Assembly (NCBI GenBank): GCA_021106665.1
Contig: JAIOTR010000101.1
Span: 1-7,473 of the forward strand
Reading direction: 5' to 3'
Origin: Bacteroidales bacterium
GTDB lineage: Bacteria > Bacteroidota > Bacteroidia > Bacteroidales > JAADJA01
DNA length: 7,473 bases
Below, one piece after another: positions 1 through 6,411 of the stretch (the stretch's first letter is position 1; each line of letters begins with the position of its first letter). A program made the position numbers and the translations under genes. Under the pieces are notes generated by a model, which was not told the origin of the DNA, did no database searches, and was given only the letters and a program-made list of their open reading frames with translations.

Positions 1-702
1 GGATGGGAAGATAATCCTCTCGGAAAAAAGATACACTACGGATTTGAACTGGACGGTTCGGGCGGAAGAATGTTAAAAGTTATTGGCGTGGTAAAAGATT
101 TTCATTTCCGCTCTTTACACAATAAGATTGAATCGGTTATACTTATTATTAGTGAACGGCCCAGGTTTTTATTAAGCTGTAGAATTAAAAGTGAGAATAA
201 GAAAGAAGCCCTGGAATTTATCGAAACCAAATGGAATGAATTTGGTGCAAAACGCCCATTTGATTATGAGTACCTCGACAATAGCATGGACGACATGTAC
301 AAAGCTGAGGAAAAGATAGGGTTGATTATTGGAATTGCTACATTTCTAACAATTTTTATTGCATTGCTCGGCTTACTCGGCTTATCATCATTTGTTGCCG
401 AACAAAAAACCAAAGAAATAGGGATACGAAAAGTTGTCGGGGCTTCAATCGGCAATATCCTGATTTTGCTATACAAAGAATTTACTTTACTAATTTTTAT
501 TGCATTTGTTATTGCCATTCCTGTGGCCTGGTGGCGGCTGGAAATCTGGTTAGACACAAGTTTTATTTATCATACATCTTTGCATTGGGCCCCATTCCTG
601 CTTGCCGGCCTGACAGCTATTATTATCGGAATGGCAGCAATCAGCTATTTTATCATTAAAGCAGCATCCGGCAATCCGGTTGACTCAATTAAGTATGAAT
701 AA
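1..702 (+). CDS. FtsX-family ABC transporter permease, C-terminal part (5' end outside the window)
   Basis: The frame is open from base 1 to the TAA at 700-702 and gives 233 residues with no start in the window. The ATG at 70 is an internal methionine, because homology to the next gene continues upstream of it. The visible part is the end of a second periplasmic MacB-type domain (about residues 1-105), then an FtsX domain with membrane segments near 107-131, 158-176 and 195-217. A cytoplasmic loop, EQKTKEIGIRKVVGA (134-148), matches the conserved E-I-G-x-R-K-x-x-G-A motif of the family, which in MacB/LolC-like proteins lies near the ATPase contact. It aligns without gaps to residues 576-808 of the next gene, with 164 of 233 identical by hand count, so about 575 residues are probably missing upstream. 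Role: inner-membrane subunit of a MacB/LolCDE-type transporter that would need a separate ATPase. The substrate is unknown. Confidence 0.93.
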   Translation, partial: GWEDNPLGKKIHYGFELDGSGGRMLKVIGVVKDFHFRSLHNKIESVILIISERPRFLLSCRIKSENKKEALEFIETKWNEFGAKRPFDYEYLDNSMDDMYKAEEKIGLIIGIATFLTIFIALLGLLGLSSFVAEQKTKEIGIRKVVGASIGNILILLYKEFTLLIFIAFVIAIPVAWWRLEIWLDTSFIYHTSLHWAPFLLAGLTAIIIGMAAISYFIIKAASGNPVDSIKYE

Positions 703-724
703 TCATTTATAACATTATTCAATC

Positions 725-753
725 TTTGAATTTCATAAAAAATTATATCTTTA
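725..753 (+). promoter_or_regulatory. Candidate Bacteroidota-type promoter for the second permease
   Basis: A TTTG (725-728) lies 17 bp before TATCTTTA (746-753), which matches the phylum's -7 consensus TAnnTTTG except at the last base. Transcription would start around 760, leaving the whole inverted repeat at 765-832 in the 5' leader. Such short patterns arise often by chance in AT-rich DNA. A small ATTCAA/TTGAAT hairpin (717-731) overlaps the -33 element. Confidence 0.3.
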
Positions 754-764
754 CACTTCTATTA

Positions 765-832
765 TCCGTTGTATGTCAATATTTACGACTTGTAGGATAG
801 AATTACCTTAGCAAATGCTGACATACAACGGA
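765..832 (+). repeat. Perfect 14-bp inverted repeat with a 40-nt spacer between tandem permease genes
   Basis: The left arm TCCGTTGTATGTCA (765-778) is exactly complementary to the right arm TGACATACAACGGA (819-832). The spacer is 779-818, and pairing ends sharply on both sides. No T-run follows the right arm, so it is not an ordinary intrinsic terminator. It starts 62 bp after the upstream stop codon and ends 8 bp before a strong ribosome binding site, so it could be a leader structure, an RNA-processing stem, a protein-binding site or a dispersed intergenic repeat. A related, weaker structure follows the next permease at 3340-3386. The repeat itself is certain; its function is not known. 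Confidence 0.8.
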
Positions 833-840
833 CAAAAATG

Positions 841-849
841 AAGGGGTGG
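841..849 (+). promoter_or_regulatory. Strong Shine-Dalgarno-like ribosome binding site
   Basis: AAGGGGTGG sits four bases before the ATG at 854. It is the only clearly purine/G-rich site before any of the five complete or 5'-intact genes here; the others have A-rich or featureless leaders. It supports 854 as the start codon. Because it lies just after the inverted repeat, the two could act together on translation, but no pairing that would sequester this site is evident in the leader. Confidence 0.6.
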
Positions 850-853
850 AATT

Positions 854-3280
854 ATGTTCAAAAATTACTTCCGGAGCCTTTACCGGAATATTATCAATAA
901 TAAATTCTACACAGCCATTAATATTATTGGATTGGCAATTGGCATCGCTACAGCCCTTCTTATTTTACTGTACATTCAGGACGAACTCTCCTATGACAAA
1001 CACTATGAAAAGCATAAAAGAATATACAGGATTGAATCTGATATTACCATTAATAACAAACACCAGCAGTATGCCATAGCTCCCTTTCCCCTGGGGCCGG
1101 CATTGAAAAATGAATTTCCTGAGATTGAGGAAAGTGTTAGAATTGACCAGATCGGGAATATTCTGTTCCGATATGAAGAAAAGGAGTACTATGAAGACAG
1201 TTTTTTCCTGGCCGACTCAACTGTCTTTAATGTGTTTTCACATAAGTTTCTTTTGGGAAGTCCTAAAAAAAGCCTGACAGAGCCATACAGTATAGTCCTC
1301 ACCGAGTCTATTGCGCTTAAATATTTTGATGAAAAAAATCCTTTAAACAAAATTATAACTTCCGGTGCCGGTATTAACTACAAAATTACAGGGGTTATTG
1401 AAGACTTACCCACAAATGCACATCTTAAATATGATGCTCTCATTTCTTCCACAACAATTGAAAATGAACTGGGAGGATTGGATTTTAGTGAAATGAAGCC
1501 ATCAAGGTTCTGGAGAATTGGTGCGTTCACCTACATCCTTTTAAAGGAAAATACAAGTATAGAAGCCATTCATGATAAATTTCATGTTTTTTATGAAAAA
1601 TACATGAAAGATCTCGGAGACCAGTACAATCTGAATTTTAGCCTGATGACCACACCCCTTGCTGATACACACTTCAGGCAGGGATTAGACGGAGAAAGGC
1701 CATCAGGAAATATGGCTTATATCCTGATATTTTCAGCAGTTGCTGTATTTATTCTATTGCTGGCAGTTATAAATTATATGAATATGGCTACGGCGCGTTC
1801 AGCCGGCAGGGCAAAGGAAATTGGAGTTAGAAAGGTAATGGGGGCACACCGCAATTTGCTCATGCAACAGTTTATTGGTGATTCGGTAATCCTTTCAGTA
1901 GTTGCCATGTTTATAGCATTATTGGTCGTGGCTCTGGTTATCCCGGAATTTAACAACTTCGCAGGAAAGAGCCTATCCCTAAGTCTGCGGGAAAATACAA
2001 TCATTTTTATCGAACTTATAGTCATGACTGTTCTTGTAGGGATTATCTCAGGAAGCTATCCTGCATTTTACCTTTCCTCATTCCAGCCCGTCAGGGTTTT
2101 AAAAGGAAGTGTATCAAGTACTGGAAAGAAAGCGGGTATGTTAAGGAAAGTATTAGTGGTTATACAGTTTTTCATTGCTATATTTATGATCATTGGCGCC
2201 ATTGTGATTTCCAGCCAAATTCAATATTTAAAAAATAAAGATCTTGGATTTAATAAAGAAGGCCTTGTTTTTATGGAAGTCCAGGACACAGCCTTCAGAA
2301 GTAAAGTAGATGCCTTCAAAAATGAACTTCTATCCAACTTATATATACAGTCTGTTACAAATTCAACTGGAATACCTGGAAGGATAAACTGGATAGAAAC
2401 TATGAGAATTGAGCAGGAAGGAAAGATGGAAGAACAAGCCATTCTTTCAGCAGCTATTGATTACGATTATGTGGATGTAATGGGGCTTGAAATTATCAAA
2501 GGGAGAAATTTTGATAAAACAATGGGAACAGATGCCCTGGAGTCTGTTATTATTAATGAAACTGCAGCAGCAGAATTTAACTGGGAAAATAATCCAATTG
2601 GGAAGAAAATCCATTACGGCTTTGAACAGGATAAATCCGGTGGCCGGATGTTAAAAGTAATCGGTGTTGTTCAAGATTTTCATTTTAAATCCTTGCACAA
2701 TCAAATTGAACCGGTCATTCTTTTCATCGGGGAGAGACCAGGGTATTTATTAACCTGCAGGATAGGAGAAGCTAACAGTCAGGAGACACTTGCTTTTATA
2801 GAAGAAAAGTGGAACGAGTTTAACGCAAAAAGACCATTTAATTATAAGTTCCTTGATAATAGCATGGATGAAATGTATGGCGCAGAAGAAAGCATATGTA
2901 CCCTAATTAAAATTGCAACCTTGTTGACAATATTCATTGCACTGCTGGGTTTGTTGGGCTTATCATCATTCACTGCTGAACAAAAAATGAAAGAGGTGGG
3001 ACTAAGAAAAATCCTTGGAGCTTCCACCGGAAATATATTATATATTCTGTCCAATGAATTTGCGTTGCTGATTTTTATTGCCTTTATTTTGGCTATCCCA
3101 CTTTCCTGGTGGCGCTTGAATATCTGGCTTGAAAATAGTTTTATCTATCATCAGGAATTAAAATGGTCATATTTTCTACTAGCCGGCTTATTGGCTTTCA
3201 TTTTCGGTATGGCAACCATAAGTTTCTATATAGTTAGGGCTGCTTCTCGAAATCCAATTGATGCCATAAAGTACGAATGA
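854..3280 (+). CDS. FtsX-family ABC transporter permease, full length (duplicated MacB/FtsX architecture)
   Basis: This 808-residue inner-membrane permease of a MacB/LolCDE-type transporter has two similar halves. Half one has a membrane segment at about 20-41, a periplasmic MacB-type domain at about 45-285, and an FtsX domain with segments near 287-308, 344-364 and 383-407. Half two has a segment at 434-455, a periplasmic domain at about 456-680, and an FtsX domain with segments near 682-706, 735-753 and 772-794. The cytoplasmic motif appears in both halves: KEIGVRKVMGA (321-331) and KEVGLRKILGA (713-723). About 800 residues is usual for the Bacteroidota version, whereas MacB and LolC carry one such unit. 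One chain could therefore form the whole membrane part, served by two copies of a separate ATPase, probably the one at 4839. The start is fixed by the strong ribosome binding site and a typical N-terminus, MFKNYFRSLYRN. It is paralogous to the partial gene upstream. Substrate unknown. Confidence 0.95.
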   Translation: MFKNYFRSLYRNIINNKFYTAINIIGLAIGIATALLILLYIQDELSYDKHYEKHKRIYRIESDITINNKHQQYAIAPFPLGPALKNEFPEIEESVRIDQIGNILFRYEEKEYYEDSFFLADSTVFNVFSHKFLLGSPKKSLTEPYSIVLTESIALKYFDEKNPLNKIITSGAGINYKITGVIEDLPTNAHLKYDALISSTTIENELGGLDFSEMKPSRFWRIGAFTYILLKENTSIEAIHDKFHVFYEKYMKDLGDQYNLNFSLMTTPLADTHFRQGLDGERPSGNMAYILIFSAVAVFILLLAVINYMNMATARSAGRAKEIGVRKVMGAHRNLLMQQFIGDSVILSVVAMFIALLVVALVIPEFNNFAGKSLSLSLRENTIIFIELIVMTVLVGIISGSYPAFYLSSFQPVRVLKGSVSSTGKKAGMLRKVLVVIQFFIAIFMIIGAIVISSQIQYLKNKDLGFNKEGLVFMEVQDTAFRSKVDAFKNELLSNLYIQSVTNSTGIPGRINWIETMRIEQEGKMEEQAILSAAIDYDYVDVMGLEIIKGRNFDKTMGTDALESVIINETAAAEFNWENNPIGKKIHYGFEQDKSGGRMLKVIGVVQDFHFKSLHNQIEPVILFIGERPGYLLTCRIGEANSQETLAFIEEKWNEFNAKRPFNYKFLDNSMDEMYGAEESICTLIKIATLLTIFIALLGLLGLSSFTAEQKMKEVGLRKILGASTGNILYILSNEFALLIFIAFILAIPLSWWRLNIWLENSFIYHQELKWSYFLLAGLLAFIFGMATISFYIVRAASRNPIDAIKYE

Positions 3281-3291
3281 TCTTATTTTTG
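3258..3291 (+). promoter_or_regulatory. Weak candidate promoter at the end of the second permease
   Basis: TATTTTTG (3284-3291) matches the Bacteroidota -7 consensus TAnnTTTG exactly and follows a TTG (3258-3260) at a long 23-bp spacing. It straddles the permease stop codon and could drive the adaptor-ATPase genes with a leader of about 250 nt. The match rests on few bases in a T-rich stretch. Confidence 0.22.
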
Positions 3292-3339
3292 ATATCAAAT
3301 TTTCATCTATGATTTCATGCTATAAAAGTGCTTAGATAA

Positions 3340-3386
3340 AGCGTTGTTCGCATATGTACAAGTATTGCACGAAGCCGAACAATGTT
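3340..3386 (+). repeat. Imperfect inverted repeat after the second permease
   Basis: AGCGTTGTTCG (3340-3350) pairs with CGAACAATGTT (3376-3386). Seven perfect pairs (TTGTTCG/CGAACAA) extend to eleven if two G:U pairs are allowed, with a 25-nt spacer. It begins 59 bp after the stop at 3278-3280 and shares the CGTTGT core of the repeat at 765-832, which begins 62 bp after the paralogous gene's stop. The matching position and core suggest related elements. No T-run follows, so termination is not obvious. The rest of the 265-bp gap (3281-3545) shows no convincing gene. Confidence 0.5.
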
Positions 3387-3471
3387 AATAAATGTTAAAT
3401 GGTATATGACCAGTAAATGCTTGTTAATCATAACCTTGGGATTCATGGCATAATATTGGAGAAATCCTTGC

Positions 3472-3493
3472 GGAGCCATATTAAATAGGCTCT
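3472..3493 (+). terminator. Small hairpin upstream of the adaptor gene, possible weak terminator or leader stem
   Basis: GGAGCC (3472-3477) pairs with GGCTCT (3488-3493), giving six pairs including one outer G:U around a 10-nt AT loop, followed by TCTT. It could weakly terminate read-through from the permease or be a stem in the adaptor leader, 52 bp before the start codon. The stem is short and the T-run poor. Confidence 0.25.
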
Positions 3494-3545
3494 TCTTAAC
3501 TCAGGTTTTAAATATCGAACATTTTGTTGAAAAAATTACCGCTGT

Positions 3546-4802
3546 ATGGGAATGGACCGAACAATTAAAAAGAAAAAATGGACGACAAAAAAGATTTTAA
3601 ATATTGCTGGTATCAGCATATTTGTGATCTTTATTCTTTACCTGCTATTTTTTCGGGATAAACGCAGTAAGTTATACGTTGATAAATCTCAAATTACAAT
3701 TGCAACAGTTCTGGCCGATAAATTCCAGGAGTTTATACCGGTTGACGGGGTTGTTTTCCCACGGAATACCATTTACATAGATGCGGTCCAGGGAGGTTTT
3801 GTTGAAAAAGTATATGTGGAAGATGGCGCAATACTTAAAAAAGGAGATACCATCATGAAACTTGCCAATGCCAATATGGAACTCAGCTTAATGGAGCAGG
3901 AAACCCGAATTTTTGAAGCAATTAATAATTTACAAAACACCAAGATAGGGTTGGAACAAAATAAATTTTACCGGCAAAGTGAAATGGTGGAATTGCAATA
4001 CCAGATCGATCAGACCAAACGTGATTTTGAGCGGAAAGAACAGTTATACAAAGAAAATGTCATATCAGATAAGGAATTTGAAGATGCCGAAAGAGACTAT
4101 GAATTTACTGTAAAACAATTAAACATATCCATAGAATTAAAAAAGCTTGATTCCATTTCTGCAGCTAACAGGAGTATTCAAATTGGAATAACAATGGAGA
4201 GAATGGAAAAAAACCTGGAAATGCTTAGGGAAAATTTAGAAAATCTTTATATCAAGGCTCCTACTGATGGTCAATTATCATCCTTCAGCGTTGAAATAGG
4301 AGAAACAAAATCTGCTGGAGAACATCTGGGTCAGATCGACATGAAAGATGGCTTTAAACTAAAGGCTAATATTGATGAACGATATATTTCGAGGGTGTAT
4401 ATTGGCCAGTTGGCTGAGTTTGATTTTGCCGGCACAACCTATAATTTATCCATAGGTAAGATCTATACCGACGTTACAAATGGCTCTTTTCAGGTTGACT
4501 TGTTTTTCGAAGGCGAAGAACCCAACCAGATAAAACGTGGTCAAACACTACAACTTAGATTATCATTTAGCAGTGCCACGGATGCCATCATTGTTAAAAG
4601 GGGAGGATTTTTTCAGGAAACCGGTGGTAACTGGATTTATTTTGTTGATGCATCTGAGAGTTTTGCCACAAAACGAAAGATAAGAATTGGGAGACAAAAC
4701 ACCAGTTTTTATGAGGTAATGGAAGGATTGGAGCCGGGAGACAGAGTAATCATTTCTTCATATGATTCATTCGGCGGGAAAGATAAGCTAGTTTTTAGAT
4801 AA
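3546..4802 (+). CDS. HlyD/MacA-type periplasmic adaptor (membrane fusion) protein
   Basis: The 418-residue protein has a basic N-terminus, one membrane anchor (about 17-36) and a periplasmic body. Two halves of a lipoyl/barrel-sandwich domain (about 68-108, including GGFVEKVYVEDGAILKKGD, and 235-265, including IKAPTDGQLSS) flank a long helical hairpin (about 110-232, rich in E, K, Q, L). A beta-barrel (about 268-342) and a membrane-proximal domain (about 343-418) follow, the latter with EGLEPGDRVI, typical of adaptors. Such proteins bridge an inner-membrane ABC permease to a TolC-like outer-membrane channel through the hairpin tip. It has no lipobox, so the anchor is the membrane helix. No Shine-Dalgarno site is seen, and an in-frame ATG at 3552 is an equally possible start two codons later. 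The ATPase gene follows after 36 bp, probably in the same transcript. No outer-membrane partner lies in the window. Confidence 0.92.
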   Translation: MGMDRTIKKKKWTTKKILNIAGISIFVIFILYLLFFRDKRSKLYVDKSQITIATVLADKFQEFIPVDGVVFPRNTIYIDAVQGGFVEKVYVEDGAILKKGDTIMKLANANMELSLMEQETRIFEAINNLQNTKIGLEQNKFYRQSEMVELQYQIDQTKRDFERKEQLYKENVISDKEFEDAERDYEFTVKQLNISIELKKLDSISAANRSIQIGITMERMEKNLEMLRENLENLYIKAPTDGQLSSFSVEIGETKSAGEHLGQIDMKDGFKLKANIDERYISRVYIGQLAEFDFAGTTYNLSIGKIYTDVTNGSFQVDLFFEGEEPNQIKRGQTLQLRLSFSSATDAIIVKRGGFFQETGGNWIYFVDASESFATKRKIRIGRQNTSFYEVMEGLEPGDRVIISSYDSFGGKDKLVFR

Positions 4803-4838
4803 TTTATAAAACGATATATCATATAAAAATACAAAATC

Positions 4839-5537
4839 ATGATAAGAACAGAAAACCTTACTAAAATCTTCAGAACAGATGAAGTAGAAACAACTGCTTT
4901 AAACCAGGTTACCTTTGAAGTTAAACAAGGGGAATTTGTTGCAATTATGGGTCCGTCAGGATGTGGAAAGTCCACACTACTGAACATTCTTGGGCTTTTG
5001 GATAATCCATCTGATGGAGGCTATTATTTTTTGGATACAGAGGTATCAAAGCACTCCGAAAAACAAAGAGCCAGACTGAGAAAAGAGAATATTGGATTTG
5101 TTTTCCAGAACTTTAACCTCATTGATGAATTGAATGTTTACGAAAATGTGGAGCTTCCGTTAATTTACCTCAGAATGAAATCTTCGGAAAGAAAAAATCG
5201 GGTTGGAGAGGTTTTGGAATACATGAAAATCTCACACAGAAAAAAACACTTTCCGCTTCAACTTTCAGGAGGCCAGCAGCAACGTGTAGCAGTTGCAAGG
5301 GCTGTTGTTGCCAATCCAAAACTCATACTTGCGGATGAGCCGACTGGAAATCTGGATTCAGCCCATGGTGAAGAAGTTATGAATATGCTTGAAGAGTTGA
5401 ACCAAAAAGGAACGACCCTAATCATAGTAACACACAGCCAGAGGGATGCTGAATACGCTCAAAGAATTGTTCGTTTGTTTGACGGGCAAATAATTAATGA
5501 AAATATTAAAGGAAAAATTAATACCGTTAAAATCTGA
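4839..5537 (+). CDS. ABC transporter ATP-binding protein, MacB/LolD-type
   Basis: This 232-residue cytoplasmic ATPase should drive the FtsX-type permeases. All core motifs are intact: Walker A GPSGCGKST (38-46), Q-loop glutamine in FVFQNFNL (Gln90), signature LSGGQ (142-146), Walker B LILADEP (162-168) with the catalytic Glu167, D-loop NLDS (171-174) and switch His199. The GNLDS context and the length fit the LolD/MacB/FtsE-like group that pairs with FtsX-family permeases; it is a stand-alone ATPase, not fused as in E. coli MacB. The start ATG has an A-rich leader without a Shine-Dalgarno site. It lies 36 bp after the adaptor gene and its stop is 4 bp before the next start, so adaptor, ATPase and the small secreted protein look like one operon. 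It is the only ATPase here for at least three permease genes. Whether it serves all of them is inference. Confidence 0.95.
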   Translation: MIRTENLTKIFRTDEVETTALNQVTFEVKQGEFVAIMGPSGCGKSTLLNILGLLDNPSDGGYYFLDTEVSKHSEKQRARLRKENIGFVFQNFNLIDELNVYENVELPLIYLRMKSSERKNRVGEVLEYMKISHRKKHFPLQLSGGQQQRVAVARAVVANPKLILADEPTGNLDSAHGEEVMNMLEELNQKGTTLIIVTHSQRDAEYAQRIVRLFDGQIINENIKGKINTVKI

Positions 5538-5541
5538 CAAG

Positions 5542-6000
5542 ATGAAAAAATTATTTGTTATTGTAGTGCTTTCTGCAATTATCCCTTTATTCCTTACAGC
5601 GGGCGAAGAAGGAGATAATGAGGCCATTAAAAAAGTCATTCAGTCTGCCTATGTTGATGGATTACAAAACAAAGGCCCTGTTGCTGATATCGAAAAAGGG
5701 TTTCATCCGGGCTTTGATTTATTAGGATTAAGAAACAACGATTTAACGAAATGGCCTATTTACAGCTGGATACTATATCATGAAAATGAACTGAAAAAAA
5801 ATCCGGGACCACCAAAAGATGATGAAGTTGTTACATGTAAATTTCCGATGATTGATGTAACTGGAACAGCTGCTATTGTTAAAATAGAATTGTTTAAAGG
5901 CGGTAAACAAATTTTTACCGATTACTTGTCACTTTATAAATTTGAGGAAGGCTGGCGAATCGTCAATAAAATTTACTTCAGGCATGAAGAAAAGAAATAA
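5542..6000 (+). CDS. Secreted NTF2-like protein, putative lumazine-binding family
   Basis: I place the start at 5542, four bases after the ATPase stop. This gives a 152-residue protein beginning MKKLFVIVVLSAIIPLFLTA, a clean Sec signal peptide with likely cleavage after Ala20. A longer frame from 5497 would overlap the ATPase gene by 41 bp and put 15 charged residues before the signal. The mature part has the pattern of the putative lumazine-binding / NTF2-like fold (Pfam Lumazine_bd_2 type, from memory): helix NEAIKKVIQSAYVDGLQNKG (26-45), a FHPGFDLLG strand region (54-62), IDVTGTAAIVKIEL (104-117) and the end block FTDYLSLYKFEEGWRIVNK (125-143). Proteins of this family are small cone-shaped domains that bind small molecules or act as accessory subunits, and most are uncharacterised. 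It would be periplasmic or secreted. Co-transcription with the ATPase suggests an accessory role in this transport locus, which is inference. Confidence 0.82.
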   Translation: MKKLFVIVVLSAIIPLFLTAGEEGDNEAIKKVIQSAYVDGLQNKGPVADIEKGFHPGFDLLGLRNNDLTKWPIYSWILYHENELKKNPGPPKDDEVVTCKFPMIDVTGTAAIVKIELFKGGKQIFTDYLSLYKFEEGWRIVNKIYFRHEEKK

Positions 6001-6060
6001 TCAGTATTAGGAATATTAGGGCAGATCGTATTTTTAAGAATTAATTAAAAAGTAACAGTT

Positions 6061-6330
6061 ATGAGAGAAGTTGTAATACTCATCCCTGAGATTGAGCCCC
6101 AGCAAAATGTGGAAATTGAAGTTAGCATTAATGGTAAAAAAAGAACTATTCATTACAAGGTTGAATTATTGAATTGGGATAAACATGATGTGCCGCCAAA
6201 TGATAAGGTTACTGTGCTGAAACATTTTATACAGGAGAAGGAGAGGGATTGGGAACTTGTGGAAATAGGGGCTCCGGATGACGGAAATATACCATTGATG
6301 TTCAGGAAAAAAGATGAGGTGGTGGCATAA
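6061..6330 (+). CDS. Small soluble protein of unknown function (89 residues)
   Basis: I do not recognise a named family. The frame starts with ATG after an A-rich leader (AAAAAGTAACAGTT) and ends with TAA. The protein is charged, with no signal peptide or membrane segment, so it is probably cytoplasmic. Visible layout: a strand-rich first half (REVVILIPEI, then EIEVSINGKKRTIHYKVELL, about 2-37), an acidic turn with DKHDVPPNDK, a likely helix VTVLKHFIQEKERDWE (about 50-65) and a final strand block LVEIGAPDDGNIPLMFRKK (66-84). It lies 60 bp after the NTF2-like gene and 81 bp before the third permease, all on the same strand. That it is real is supported by its orderly strand-helix-strand pattern, same-strand placement and lack of overlap with any other gene. 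A link to the transporter is inferred from position only. Confidence 0.72.
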   Translation: MREVVILIPEIEPQQNVEIEVSINGKKRTIHYKVELLNWDKHDVPPNDKVTVLKHFIQEKERDWELVEIGAPDDGNIPLMFRKKDEVVA

Positions 6331-6354
6331 CCATTCCCTCCTCATTTACAATCA

Positions 6355-6370
6355 TGGGATATTTCAAGCA
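6355..6370 (+). promoter_or_regulatory. Candidate sigma-54 (-24/-12) promoter before the third permease
   Basis: TGGGATATTTCAAGCA has the invariant GG (6356-6357) and GC (6368-6369) dinucleotides at the required 10-bp spacing, with TGGnA at -24 and GCA at -12. It misses the consensus at C of TGGC, at the following CG, and at the two T's before GC. Transcription would start near 6381, 31 bp before the ATG at 6412. Permease loci of this kind in Bacteroidota are often next to NtrC-type regulators (general knowledge); none is seen in this window. Confidence 0.27.
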
Positions 6371-6411
6371 CCTGATTGGAATTAGCAGACTTTAACCAAA
6401 CCTTTTAAATC

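Noticed and set aside
765..832. Integron attC recombination site
   Set aside because: The paired arms are suggestive, but the left arm carries GTT and the right AAC, opposite to the RYYYAAC...GTTRRRY order, and ATACAAC fails the R-box pattern. No integrase or cassette-like gene is present.
846..1079. Short plus-strand frame overlapping the start of the second permease
   Set aside because: It is out of frame with a clear permease, has no family features, and the ribosome binding site serves the ATG at 854.
3446..3461. Sigma-54-like TGGCA...TTGG before the adaptor gene
   Set aside because: The TGGCA half is good, but the -12 half reads GA instead of the invariant GC at the right spacing.
5497..5541. 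Longer N-terminus for the NTF2-like protein
   Set aside because: It overlaps the ATPase gene by 41 bp and puts 15 charged residues before an obvious signal peptide that starts at the methionine at 5542.
6005..6020. Short direct repeat TATTAGG, two copies 9 bp apart
   Set aside because: Seven bases in an AT-rich gap are within chance expectation, and only two copies exist.
6031..6051. TTTTTAA...TTAAAAA hairpin before the 89-residue gene
   Set aside because: It is made only of A:T pairs with a 7-nt loop, so it is weak and easily explained by the AT-rich gap.
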